Assembly: GCF_000219125.1 (NCBI RefSeq)
Contig: NZ_AFGF01000269.1
Location: 1-64,000, forward strand
DNA: 64,000 nucleotides
Direction of reading: 5' to 3'
Source: Acetonema longum DSM 6540
GTDB taxonomy: Bacteria > Bacillota > Negativicutes > Sporomusales > Acetonemataceae
In this document: positions 43,120-51,532 of the stretch, piece by piece
Numbering within the stretch: position 1 is the stretch's first letter
How the letters are laid out: each line of letters begins with the position of its first letter
Notes under the pieces: model-generated
What the model saw: the letters and a program-made list of their open reading frames with translations, nothing else
Database searches by the model: none
Told to the model about the DNA's origin: nothing
Position numbers and translations under genes: made by a program

Positions 43120-43918
43120 AAAATGGATGATTCGTTCGTTGATCTGCATAATCATCGGGCTGTCCTGCTTTGCTGGCACCGCAGCGGAGGTCCGGGCGGA
43201 AAGCAGGACTTTGACAAAAGATACGAAATTTCAGCCACAGGGCTGGAGCGTCGGTAACTTCATCAAGTTCCGGAAAGATACTGCCGTTCGCCTGAATGAA
43301 CGGGAAGAAGTCGTTGCCGGGACTCTTGCCGAGGATACGCTGCTTCCGTTCCGGGGCTGGGACCGGGCGGCGGATGAAACGTATTATGTGGATGTTTACA
43401 GTGATGTAGGCTTTTACCGCTTTCACCGTTATCCGTTTGCTAACCGGAATTATACCGTAACCATCTCCGGCAGCAGTTATTTACTGTATAAAGGCGGTGC
43501 GGAGGTAATCTTCAGCGAGCAGGGAGATGTTATTGCCGGAACAATCGCTGAACGGGCAGCCATTCGTCTGGCCGCCGGCAAGTACGGTTTTGTTACACTC
43601 AAGAGCAATACTGAACTTGTATTTTATCCGTCGGGTGCGGTTTTAACCGGCACCTTGGATGAAGATACCTATCTTCGTCCGGTTGGCTGGGAAAAGCTTC
43701 TGTCAGGCGACGGTACCGCCGGATATGTCAAATTCAGCAAGGGCAAAACCGTGAAATTTAATGAAGCCGGCGAAGTAACCGCCGGCACGCTGAAAGAGGC
43801 TGCCGCCTTAATCGTTGAAACGGGAAGCCGCAAAACGTTTTCGCCCGGAACAAAGGTGGAATTCAGCCCTGCAGGCGCGGCGGCCAAAAGCGACAAACTT
43901 GAGATGACGATGCCTTGA
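43112..43918 (+). CDS. exported repeat protein of unknown function
   Basis: 268 residues with a signal peptide (WMIRSLICIIIGLSCFAGTAAEVRA). The mature part has about four degenerate repeats of the kind F/V-x-F-x-x-G-x-V-x-A-G-T-L-x-E-D-T-x-L, for example REEVVAGTLAEDTLLPFRGW, GAVLTGTLDEDTYLRPVGW and AGEVTAGTLKEAAALI, suggesting a MORN/YwqK-like beta-hairpin array. No catalytic motif. It overlaps the TIM-barrel gene by 8 bases. Confidence 0.7.
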   Translation: MNKKWMIRSLICIIIGLSCFAGTAAEVRAESRTLTKDTKFQPQGWSVGNFIKFRKDTAVRLNEREEVVAGTLAEDTLLPFRGWDRAADETYYVDVYSDVGFYRFHRYPFANRNYTVTISGSSYLLYKGGAEVIFSEQGDVIAGTIAERAAIRLAAGKYGFVTLKSNTELVFYPSGAVLTGTLDEDTYLRPVGWEKLLSGDGTAGYVKFSKGKTVKFNEAGEVTAGTLKEAAALIVETGSRKTFSPGTKVEFSPAGAAAKSDKLEMTMP

Positions 43919-43943
43919 CGGGCTCACGTCAGGATGATACTAT
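43915..43943 (+). promoter_or_regulatory. promoter of riboswitch 7
   Basis: TTGACG (43915-43920), 17 bases, TACTAT (43938-43943); overlaps the end of the preceding gene. Confidence 0.5.
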
Positions 43944-43985
43944 AAATCCAAAGAGTCGTTTCATTAACCGCAACCGCATAGGAAG

Positions 43986-44181
43986 AACAGGTGCCCTTGG
44001 GGCTTAATAGGGAAGACCGGTGTGATGCCGGCGCGGTCCCGCCACTGTAATGGGGAGCGAGTCCAGACGATGCCACTGGGATGCAAAGTCCTGGGAAGGC
44101 CTGGAGGAGCGAGGAACCAGAGCCAGGAGAACTGCCTGTTTGAAAATCACCGTTTTACCTACGAGCGATAGGGAGGGGATT
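43986..44181 (+). promoter_or_regulatory. cobalamin riboswitch 7 (btuFCD-exbBD)
   Basis: Canonical aptamer with ACAGGTGCCCTTGGGGC, TTAATAGGGAAG, CCCGCCACTGTAATGGGG and B12 box GCCAGGAGAACTGCC (44122-44136). Terminator at 44199-44236 precedes btuF. Confidence 0.95.
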
Positions 44182-44198
44182 GAACAGGATGTCTGTTT

Positions 44199-44236
44199 CA
44201 TCCCGTCCGGATTGCCGGTCGGGATGTTTATTTTTC
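44199..44236 (+). terminator. terminator of riboswitch 7
   Basis: CATCCCG pairs with CGGGATG across a 14-base loop, followed by TTTATTTTTC. Confidence 0.7.
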
Positions 44237-44251
44237 TTCGGAGGTTATGGG

Positions 44252-45190
44252 TTGAAGAAATACCTGTGGCTTGTTTCCCTGACACTAAGCTGCCTGTTTA
44301 CTGCATATATGCTGATACAGCCGCCGGAGGCAATCCGCCTCCGGCAGACTGGTGGCGAAAGAAAGATCCGTGACTTTCTCGGACGTGAGGTATGGCTGCC
44401 GGTCAAAGCGCCCCAGCGGATTATTTCCCTGTCCCCCAGCAATACGGAAATTCTCTATGCCATTCAGGCCGCTGCGGCCCTGACCGCAGTAACCGAATAC
44501 AGCGATTATCCGCCGGAAGCTCAAAGCAAGCCGCGAATCGGCAGCTATCACAGTCCCGATGTGGAGCGGATCATTGCCTTGCAGCCGGATGTGGTGCTGT
44601 CGGGAGGAAATTTTCATTACCGGACGATTCAGCAGCTGGAGCAGGCTGGCATTCCGGTGGTGGCGGTGGAACCCGGTACGATGCAGGAAGTGCTGGAGGC
44701 CATTCGATTAATCGGCGATGTGGCCGGCCGGTCCGGCGAGGCTGAGCGCGTAGTAGCGGCTTTGACCGGGAAAATGACCGGGATCCATCAGCTGATCCGT
44801 AGAGAACCGGCGAAAACCGTTTTCGTGGAGGTTTGGGATGAGCCGTTTATGACCATCGGGGGTAAATCCTATTTAAGCGATATTATCTCACAGGCAGGCG
44901 GCCTCAACGTGACCCGCAACAAACCTTACGATTATATGGCTTGCGATTTTGAAATGCTTTATGGCTTTAACCCTGACATCTATATCGCCGTCAGCCATGG
45001 CGGGCTGGGCAGAAAACTCAGGATGAGCCGGCATCCCTGGGTGCAGCGGTTGAATGCCATACAGGAACAGCGGATGTACTATATTTCCGACGACATCTTA
45101 TCCCGGCCCGGCCCCCGCAGCTTTGACGGCTTGGAAGAGTTGGCTTTCATATTGCATCCGGACCTCATGAAGGATTGGAAACGTAAATGA
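44252..45190 (+). CDS. btuF: cobalamin ABC transporter substrate-binding protein
   Basis: 312 residues from the TTG at 44252, seven bases after GGAGG. N-terminal hydrophobic segment (YLWLVSLTLSCLFTAYMLI) acts as signal or anchor; the LTLSC there is only a partial lipobox. BtuF fold is shown by PQRIISLSPSNTEILYAIQ, DVERIIALQPDVVLSGG and FVEVWDEPFMTIGGKSYLSDII. The cobalamin riboswitch upstream supports corrinoid as the ligand. btuC overlaps by 4 bases. Confidence 0.9.
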   Translation: MKKYLWLVSLTLSCLFTAYMLIQPPEAIRLRQTGGERKIRDFLGREVWLPVKAPQRIISLSPSNTEILYAIQAAAALTAVTEYSDYPPEAQSKPRIGSYHSPDVERIIALQPDVVLSGGNFHYRTIQQLEQAGIPVVAVEPGTMQEVLEAIRLIGDVAGRSGEAERVVAALTGKMTGIHQLIRREPAKTVFVEVWDEPFMTIGGKSYLSDIISQAGGLNVTRNKPYDYMACDFEMLYGFNPDIYIAVSHGGLGRKLRMSRHPWVQRLNAIQEQRMYYISDDILSRPGPRSFDGLEELAFILHPDLMKDWKRK

Positions 45191-46197
45191 TGACAGCGGC
45201 AAAAAATTATTGGATTCTGGCCGGATCTTTCCTGGCCCTCGCAATGGTAGTCCTGCTGGTCTTGATGATCGGCTCCGCCCGGATTCCGGCGGGTGAGGTA
45301 TATGCCGTAGTGATGCACCGGATATTCGGATTGGTAACCGCAACCGTGGACCCCTCCCTGGAAGTGATTGTCTGTGATATCCGCTGGCCCCGTCTGGCCC
45401 TGGCCATAGTGGCCGGCAGCGCTTTGGCGGCTTCCGGCGCCGTATATCAGACCTTATTCCGCAATCCTTTGGCCGATCCGTATATACTCGGCGTTTCTTC
45501 CGGCGCCGCCTTGGGGGCTGCTTTGTCCATTGCCTTTTTTCAGTCGGCCTTTCTGACGGTGTTCGCGTTTATGGGCGGCTGCGGGGCGGTGGCGGTGGTA
45601 TATGCCCTGGGACAGCGCTGGCATAGCCGGGATTCCCGGCAGCTTCTGCTGGCGGGGATTGCCCTAGGAGCCATGCTGAACGCTTTTCTCAGCTGTATTA
45701 TGGCGGTGTTTACCCAGCAGCTCCATGCCATCGTTTTCTGGCTGATGGGCAGTCTGGCCAATCCGGTGGACAACCTGGCAGCCCTGGCAGGTTTGGTGCT
45801 GTGCGGCATACTGGTTTTAATGATTTTTGCCGGTGATCTGGACGTGCTGTTGACCGGGGAAGAATCAGCCAAGCTCCTGGGTGTGAATGTAACTCAGGTA
45901 CGGGCTGTATCTCTGGCGGCCACTACTCTTTTAACCAGCATTGTGGTGGCGGTCATCGGTATCATCGGCTTTGTGGGACTGATCGTGCCGCATCTGGCCC
46001 GCAGCTTTGTCGGGCCGGGGCATAAACTGCTGCTGCCGGTCAGTGCTGTCTGGGGCGCTATTCTTCTGCTGACAGCCGATGCCATAACCCGGTACTTTAC
46101 CAGCTTGGTGACGATTCCGGTAGGAGTGGTGACCGCCATGCTGGGCGGACCCTTCTTTTTATATGTACTATTATCCCTGGGCGATAGCAAGAGGTGA
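45187..46197 (+). CDS. btuC: cobalamin ABC transporter permease
   Basis: 336 residues, about ten membrane helices. FecCD/BtuC motifs IRWPRLALAIVAGSALAASG, LFRNPLADPYILGVSSGAALGA and IIGFVGLIVPHLARSFVGP. Overlaps btuF by 4 bases and is followed by btuD. Confidence 0.9.
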   Translation: MMTAAKNYWILAGSFLALAMVVLLVLMIGSARIPAGEVYAVVMHRIFGLVTATVDPSLEVIVCDIRWPRLALAIVAGSALAASGAVYQTLFRNPLADPYILGVSSGAALGAALSIAFFQSAFLTVFAFMGGCGAVAVVYALGQRWHSRDSRQLLLAGIALGAMLNAFLSCIMAVFTQQLHAIVFWLMGSLANPVDNLAALAGLVLCGILVLMIFAGDLDVLLTGEESAKLLGVNVTQVRAVSLAATTLLTSIVVAVIGIIGFVGLIVPHLARSFVGPGHKLLLPVSAVWGAILLLTADAITRYFTSLVTIPVGVVTAMLGGPFFLYVLLSLGDSKR

Positions 46198-46202
46198 TGA
46201 AC

Positions 46203-47003
46203 ATGACGGATAAGCTGCTGACAGTTGATGACTTGAGCGCCGGCTATGGCAATCAGCCGCTGCTGCACAATATCTCCTTTTCCTTGGAACCGGGGGAGAC
46301 TTTAAGCATCATTGCGCCTAACGGCGCCGGCAAGTCCACCCTGTTAAAATGTATCACCGGCCTGCTGCCGCTCATGGCGGGCGGCATCCAGCTAAAGGGG
46401 AAGCCTATGACTGCCTGGTCCCGGCGAGAGCTGGCCCGGATGATAGCCATGGTGCGGACCGAAGAAACTGAAAATCCCTTTCCAGCGGAGCAAGTGGTGC
46501 TTATGGGCCGCTACGCCCATATTCCCCGCTTTTCACCGCCATCATCCGATGACTGGGCGATTGTCCGGACGGCCATGGAACAAACCGGCATCTGGCACAA
46601 GCGTCAGGCTGTCATGGCTGAACTGAGCCAGGGTGAAAAACAGAAAGTTCTGATCGCCCGGGCCATTGCCCAGTGCCCGGACATCCTGCTCCTGGATGAA
46701 CCTACGTCCCACCTGGACGTGGCCAATCAGTACATTATCCTGTCCATGATCAAAAAGCTGGCCCAAGAGAGGCGGACGGCCATCCTGGCTGTAATCCACG
46801 ATATCAACCTGGCCTTGCAGTTCAGCACACGGCTGATGATCATCCATAACGGACAAATCGCAGCTATAGGCAGCGGTGATGAGATATTGGCCAGCAATGT
46901 GCTGGAGTCTGTTTACGGCATTCCGTTTCAAATTTTGCGGCATAACCGGGTGGCTTATGTCCACGCCTATAGTGAAATGAATTATGGGGGAATAGGCTCA
47001 TGA
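46203..47003 (+). CDS. btuD: cobalamin ABC transporter ATP-binding protein
   Basis: 266 residues. Walker A APNGAGKSTLLK, signature LSQGEKQKVLIA, Walker B LLLDEPTSHLD and VIHDINLAL. The ATG at 46203 has AGAGGTGA six bases upstream; GTG and ATG at 46194 and 46197 overlap this site. Overlaps exbB by 4 bases. Confidence 0.9.
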   Translation: MTDKLLTVDDLSAGYGNQPLLHNISFSLEPGETLSIIAPNGAGKSTLLKCITGLLPLMAGGIQLKGKPMTAWSRRELARMIAMVRTEETENPFPAEQVVLMGRYAHIPRFSPPSSDDWAIVRTAMEQTGIWHKRQAVMAELSQGEKQKVLIARAIAQCPDILLLDEPTSHLDVANQYIILSMIKKLAQERRTAILAVIHDINLALQFSTRLMIIHNGQIAAIGSGDEILASNVLESVYGIPFQILRHNRVAYVHAYSEMNYGGIGS

Positions 47004-47758
47004 GAAAATTAAACCTGGGAAGTTTATATCTGGGAAAACTAAACTGGAAAAAACTCAATTGGAGAGAGCTAAACCGCCTACAACGCTGCGGAATTCTGGC
47101 TTTTGCCGCTCTAATAGTCACGGGCATCGTTTTTACTGACTTTTTTATACAGATATTTACCGTATTTCACAAAGGCGGCCTGGTGATGTATCCGCTCTTG
47201 CTATGTTCCATCCTGACGGTGGCCATTGCGGTAGAACGTTATTACCCTTATAAGCGAGCATCTGACGACGGGGCGGTTTTTCGCAAGGCACTGGCGACGC
47301 TGGTGATGGCAGAACAGTGGGAACAGGCGGCAGAGCTTTGTCGGTCTGACTCAAGCGCCGGCGCTTACATCGCCAAAACCGCGATTTCCCTCCGTCACAG
47401 CCGGCATCTGGTGGAAGGCAGCCTGGAAAAGGTTGCGGCTCAGCAAGCCGCTAAACTGCGGGAGAGATTAAGCTATCTGGAGACCATTGTAACCATGTCG
47501 CCGTTGTTGGGGCTTTTAGGCACAGTTGTGGGTATGATCCAGTCCTTTAGCGTAATGAATATCCGGGAGGGACAACCCTATGCCATTACCGGCGGCGTAG
47601 GGGAAGCTCTGATCGCCACGGCCACCGGCCTGTGCGTGGCCATCCTGGCCCTGGTGGTGCATACAGTCTACCAGCAGTGGCTGGACCAGGTGATTACCGA
47701 CATGGAAGAAACCGGCTGGCTGGTCCTTGAGGCTCTCCAACGGGAGGGATCAGAGTGA
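47000..47758 (+). CDS. exbB: ExbB/TolQ/MotA-family proton channel subunit
   Basis: Energises TonB by the proton-motive force. 252 residues with three membrane helices: one near residue 35, one near 62-75 (GGLVMYPLLLCSILTVAIAVER) and a last pair region MSPLLGLLGTVVGMIQSF, GGVGEALIATATGLCVAI. The N-terminus carries a repeated basic stretch LNLG-LYLG-LNWK-LNWR. In the BtuFCD operon it links inner- and outer-membrane uptake. Confidence 0.9.
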   Translation: MRKLNLGSLYLGKLNWKKLNWRELNRLQRCGILAFAALIVTGIVFTDFFIQIFTVFHKGGLVMYPLLLCSILTVAIAVERYYPYKRASDDGAVFRKALATLVMAEQWEQAAELCRSDSSAGAYIAKTAISLRHSRHLVEGSLEKVAAQQAAKLRERLSYLETIVTMSPLLGLLGTVVGMIQSFSVMNIREGQPYAITGGVGEALIATATGLCVAILALVVHTVYQQWLDQVITDMEETGWLVLEALQREGSE

Positions 47759-48192
47759 GATTACGCTCTCAGCGCCAGGAAGGACAGCCAAAGCTGATGA
47801 TCATTCCCATGATTGACATCATGTTTTTTCTGTTGGTATTTTTCATGCTCAGCACCCTCTACATGGTAGAACAGCGTATTTTTCCGGTGTCATTGCCTCA
47901 GGCCACCACGGCCAAACTGGATATGCAGAAGCAAATACCCATTACCGTTGCCGCTGACGGCAGAATTTGGCTGGAGCAGGAAGAGATTCCCCGGTCTCTT
48001 TTGGGTGAGCGTGTTAAAGTGGAAATAGGCCGCAACCCGGAGACTCTGTTTATTCTGCGGGCCGACAAAAAAGCGGAATACGGCGAGGTTGTCAGTGTCC
48101 TGGATGAATTAAAGCATCATGGCGTCAGACGGGTCAGTGTGGCTACCGAAGCCAAGCCGGGGACCGCTGAAACGGCCCCTGACCGGACGTAA
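47755..48192 (+). CDS. exbD: ExbD/TolR-family protein
   Basis: 145 residues, one membrane helix with the proton-carrying Asp in IPMIDIMFFLLVFFML. Periplasmic domain ends with LFILRADKKAEYGEVVSVLDELK. GTG start overlapping the exbB stop by 4 bases. Last gene of the btu-exb operon. Confidence 0.9.
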   Translation: MRLRSQRQEGQPKLMIIPMIDIMFFLLVFFMLSTLYMVEQRIFPVSLPQATTAKLDMQKQIPITVAADGRIWLEQEEIPRSLLGERVKVEIGRNPETLFILRADKKAEYGEVVSVLDELKHHGVRRVSVATEAKPGTAETAPDRT

Positions 48193-48214
48193 ATATTCGA
48201 TCTCTGATCCAACG

Positions 48215-50011
48215 TCAAGTGCGTGAAAGTGAACAGTTCCTGCGGCAATCATTGTTTAACGCCGGACGCAGCCCAAATTCGGACCGAGTTTCTGTACTCG
48301 ATCCGAATTTGTCTATGGGAGCGAGCCGCCAGCCGCCGGCGCTGTCGACAGTCAGGTTAAGGGTATGATAAGAGCGCAGCGCCTCCCGGTGGCCGACACT
48401 GACTACTGTAAGGCCGGCAATGTTTTCTTCCAGCGATAGGTAGAGATGCCGCTCGGTTTGCAGGTCCAGGCTTGCCGTGGCTTCATCCAGAAACAGCCAG
48501 GCTGGGCGGCGGAGCAGTGCCCGGGCAAAGGACAGGCATTGCTGCTCACCTAAAGACATGATTTTACCCCAATCATCCGCCTTGTCCAAATGACCAATCA
48601 ACCGTGACAGGCGACAGATATCCAATATTTCATACAGCCTGGCATCAGACGCCGCTAACGCCGGCGCGGGATAGAGCAGCGCCGCCCGCAGGGAACCCGG
48701 CGGGATGTAAGGCTTTTGCGGCAAAAACAGCATGGTATGATTCTCCGGTTTAATGATGGCGCCTGTGAGATAGGGCCAGACACCGGCTATCGCCCGAATT
48801 AGAGTGGTTTTGCCGCAGCCGGCCGGCCCGCTGATCAAAAGGCGGTCCTGAGGCTGCAAGTCCAGAGTTAAATTTTTCAATACAGCTTGATTCGATTGAG
48901 ACCATATTGTGAGGTTTTTCAGTTTTAGATGATTCTTCGGCGTATAGGTGATAACGCCGCAAGGCCTGGTTGAATGACGCACCTCAGACATTTTCCGACT
49001 GAATGTTTCCAGGCGGGAAGCAACCGCCTTCCAGCGGGCGAATGTCCCGAAACTGTCGATCAGATAGGACAAGGCAGAGTGGACGTACCAGTAGGCCCCC
49101 GATATTTCAAACAACTGGCCGAGCTGGATTTCATGGTTAAAATAGCGGGGAGAGGCTGCCAAAAAGGCAAAGACCACAGAGATTTGCATATATGCCGCCG
49201 ATACCAGGGTCACTGACCGGGTAGAATCTGTGATACGGCGATAATTTCGCATAATCTCCTGAAAATGGAAGATGAGACTCGTTCTCTCACTGACTTCTCC
49301 CTGGTATAAAGCCACACTTTCATCGTATTCCTTAATGCGGCCGAGACAAGAACGAAATTCGGCCTCATGGGTTTGCTGCCTGATATTGTAAACGAAAAGC
49401 GGCCGCCCGATGCGTACGGTCAGACAGGTGCCGGCAATGGAGTACAGCAGGGCCAGCCAAAAGAGATAACCGGATAAATGAATAGTATAATGGGCGATGG
49501 CAAGCGTCACCACCCCTGACAATTGCCAGAGAATCGCCGAAAAAACCAGCAGCGTCACCAGATGGCGCAGCAGACCCGCCGCTAAATCCAGGCTATGGGT
49601 GACAAAAAGCTGGATATCCTCGCTGATATGCTGCTCGGGATTAGGTGTGGAGCCTGCCAGATTTAACTGGTAATAAGTAAGATTGCGCAGCCACAGGTCA
49701 ATATACTTGTCAGTAAGCCAGCGGCGCCAGCGGATGTTGAGCAGCATCCGCATATAACTTTGGTAACCGGAGGCCATAACCAAGACGGCCGAGAAGCCGA
49801 GAAACTGCAGTAAACTTTTTATAAATCCCGGCAAATCATATTGCTGCAGGCAGTCGTAGAAGCTGGCCTGCCATTTATTTAAGAGCATATTCAGTACGAC
49901 AAGAATGATAGTACAGGCTGTAACGAGAAAAGTCAGCGCCCATGCCTGCAGTCGATTGCCGCCAAGCCAGTAGGATAAAGCTAAACGACTGATCCGCGGT
50001 TCTGCCGGCAA
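48215..50011 (-). CDS. ABC transporter with fused SbmA/BacA-type membrane domain and ATPase (ABC-D family)
   Basis: About 598 residues. The membrane domain (1-330) has six helices with LNIRWRRWLTDKYIDLWL and NPEQHISEDIQLFV, typical of YddA/BacA/ABCD transporters. The ATPase has Walker A GPAGCGKTTLIRAI, signature SLGEQQCLSFARALL and Walker B WLFLDEATASLD. I prefer the TTG at 50011 (AAGGGGGG eight bases upstream); the open frame reaches 50140 but overlaps the opposite promoter. Mycobacterium Rv1819c of this family carries vitamin B12, so corrinoid traffic is plausible here. The last 30 residues run through a hairpin at 48274-48311. Confidence 0.85.
   Translation of the reverse strand: MPAEPRISRLALSYWLGGNRLQAWALTFLVTACTIILVVLNMLLNKWQASFYDCLQQYDLPGFIKSLLQFLGFSAVLVMASGYQSYMRMLLNIRWRRWLTDKYIDLWLRNLTYYQLNLAGSTPNPEQHISEDIQLFVTHSLDLAAGLLRHLVTLLVFSAILWQLSGVVTLAIAHYTIHLSGYLFWLALLYSIAGTCLTVRIGRPLFVYNIRQQTHEAEFRSCLGRIKEYDESVALYQGEVSERTSLIFHFQEIMRNYRRITDSTRSVTLVSAAYMQISVVFAFLAASPRYFNHEIQLGQLFEISGAYWYVHSALSYLIDSFGTFARWKAVASRLETFSRKMSEVRHSTRPCGVITYTPKNHLKLKNLTIWSQSNQAVLKNLTLDLQPQDRLLISGPAGCGKTTLIRAIAGVWPYLTGAIIKPENHTMLFLPQKPYIPPGSLRAALLYPAPALAASDARLYEILDICRLSRLIGHLDKADDWGKIMSLGEQQCLSFARALLRRPAWLFLDEATASLDLQTERHLYLSLEENIAGLTVVSVGHREALRSYHTLNLTVDSAGGWRLAPIDKFGSSTETRSEFGLRPALNNDCRRNCSLSRT
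48274..48311. repeat. large inverted repeat at the 3' end of the ABC gene
   Basis: CAAATTCGGA-CGAGT pairs with ACTCG-TCCGAATTTG around TTCTGT (one mismatch). It stands between the converging exbD and ABC genes but inside the ABC reading frame, so it may be a bidirectional terminator that the frame has come to read through. Confidence 0.5.
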
Positions 50012-50133
50012 GCGTTGGTCCCCCCTTCGCAAATGTGGAAGCATGTAATTATATGGTGGACGACGCCGTGGTAGAACGGGCCGATGCCAGACGGTATTGC
50101 CAAGTATCGGACTGATTGGAGAAACTGTCGAGA

Positions 50134-50162
50134 TTGACAAAATTATCCACGTGTGTTATCAT
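50134..50162 (+). promoter_or_regulatory. promoter of riboswitch 8
   Basis: TTGACA (50134-50139), 17 bases, TATCAT (50157-50162). Confidence 0.55.
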
Positions 50163-50223
50163 TACATTTAGAAAATACAGAAAAATTTTTGGCTTTCAAC
50201 AAAAACAGAATATTACTATTTTG

Positions 50224-50424
50224 ATACAGGTGCCCGCAAGGGCCTAACAGAAAAGCCGGTTCAAAACCGGCGCGGTCCCGCCACTGTAACGGGGAGCAAA
50301 GCCATGATTGAGCCACTGAGACCGATTGTCTTGGGAAGGTATTGGCAGAGTGATGATCCGGAGCCAGGAGAACTGCCTGTATAGCAATCACCGTTTGACC
50401 TGCGAGCGACAAGGGAGGGGATTC
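50224..50424 (+). promoter_or_regulatory. cobalamin riboswitch 8 (before papain-like protease)
   Basis: Canonical aptamer with ACAGGTGCCCGCAAGGGC, CCTAACAGAAAAG (a variant of TTAATAGGGAAG), CCCGCCACTGTAACGGGG and B12 box GCCAGGAGAACTGCC (50363-50377). Terminator at 50468-50508. Confidence 0.92.
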
Positions 50425-50467
50425 CGATAGACTTTTGCTGCACATATGCCGGCAGCTGCCGGACAGC

Positions 50468-50508
50468 AAGAAACCTTCCTTTAAGCAATCAAGGGAAGGT
50501 TTCTTTTA
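50468..50508 (+). terminator. terminator of riboswitch 8
   Basis: AAGAAACCTTCC pairs with GGAAGGTTTCTT across a 14-base loop and runs into TTTATT. Confidence 0.75.
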
Positions 50509-50528
50509 TTGAGAGGAGAGGGTATTGC

Positions 50529-51425
50529 ATGAAACTAAAAGTCATCCTGCCTGACGGCAGAAGGGTGGGGACGGGCTGGCTGCCGTCCCTGCCGGACCTG
50601 CGGGATTATACCGAGTGCCACCCCAAGCTGGCCAAACCGCTGCACAAGTTAAGGGTGGATGATGTCACACCCCTGCCGGATAAGGCGGATCTCAGGCAGT
50701 GGTGCTCCCCGGTGCAGAATCAGGGCGAACTGGGGTCTTGCACCGCCCAGGCAGCGGCGGGTATCATCGAATATTTTCAGAAGCGGGCCTTTGGCAAATA
50801 TCTTACCGCATCCCGGTTGTTTATCTATAAAAACGCCCGCAATCTTCAGGGAGTGACCGGCGACACCGGCTCCTACATCAGGGATACTATGGGCGCCCTG
50901 GCCTTGTGCGGCGTACCGCCGGAAAACTACTGGCCCTATACCGACCGGGACCCGGCCTTTGACCGGGAGCCCACCTCTTTTGTCTATGCGGTAGCCGACA
51001 ACTATGAGGCTCTGCAGTACTTTTGCCATGACGCTGTAGGTACGAATGTCTCAACCGCCGATGTGCTGTGCAGCGTGAAAAAATATCTGACTGCCGGCGT
51101 GCCGGCCATGTTCGGTTTTTACGGCTTCGCCTCCTTCGACAAGACAGACCTGCCCGGCGGCATTCCCTACCCCGGTCCGGACGAGCAGGCCCAGTGGGGT
51201 CATGCTATTACTGCCGTTGGCTATGACGATGCCAAGATCATCAAAAATAACCGCTATGACCAGGAAACCCGCGGGGCGCTCCTGATCCGCAACTCCTGGG
51301 GCAGCGCCTGGGGCGAAGATGGATACGGCTGGCTGCCCTATGCCTATGTGCTGAATAAGCTGGCCACGGATTTCTGGTCGCTGTTGAATATGGAGTGGCT
51401 GGAAACCGGCCAGTTCGGCCTGTAG
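50529..51425 (+). CDS. C1A-family (papain-like) cysteine peptidase
   Basis: 298 residues. Catalytic regions are QNQGELGSCTAQAAAG (oxyanion Gln and nucleophile Cys), WGHAITAVGYDD (His) and IRNSWGSAWGEDGYGWLPY (Asn). There is a short pro-like N-terminus (LPSLPDLRDY) but no signal peptide or membrane segment, so it is cytosolic or exported by another route. It is the first gene after a cobalamin riboswitch, an unexpected regulon member. The next gene starts 107 bases downstream without a terminator between. Confidence 0.88.
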   Translation: MKLKVILPDGRRVGTGWLPSLPDLRDYTECHPKLAKPLHKLRVDDVTPLPDKADLRQWCSPVQNQGELGSCTAQAAAGIIEYFQKRAFGKYLTASRLFIYKNARNLQGVTGDTGSYIRDTMGALALCGVPPENYWPYTDRDPAFDREPTSFVYAVADNYEALQYFCHDAVGTNVSTADVLCSVKKYLTAGVPAMFGFYGFASFDKTDLPGGIPYPGPDEQAQWGHAITAVGYDDAKIIKNNRYDQETRGALLIRNSWGSAWGEDGYGWLPYAYVLNKLATDFWSLLNMEWLETGQFGL

Positions 51426-51532
51426 GGATTGGCCGGGCAGAAGCGGGAAGTAAGCTGACCAGGGAGGAAAGGCTGTAAATATGGCCGGCGAGGGAAAACA
51501 GCTTTGCTATCAGGCGGCAGGAGGGGAATTCT

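Noticed and set aside
50012-50140. N-terminal extension of the ABC-D transporter
   Set aside because: The extension overlaps the opposite-strand promoter, has no Shine-Dalgarno and is not transporter-like; the TTG at 50011 has a strong one.
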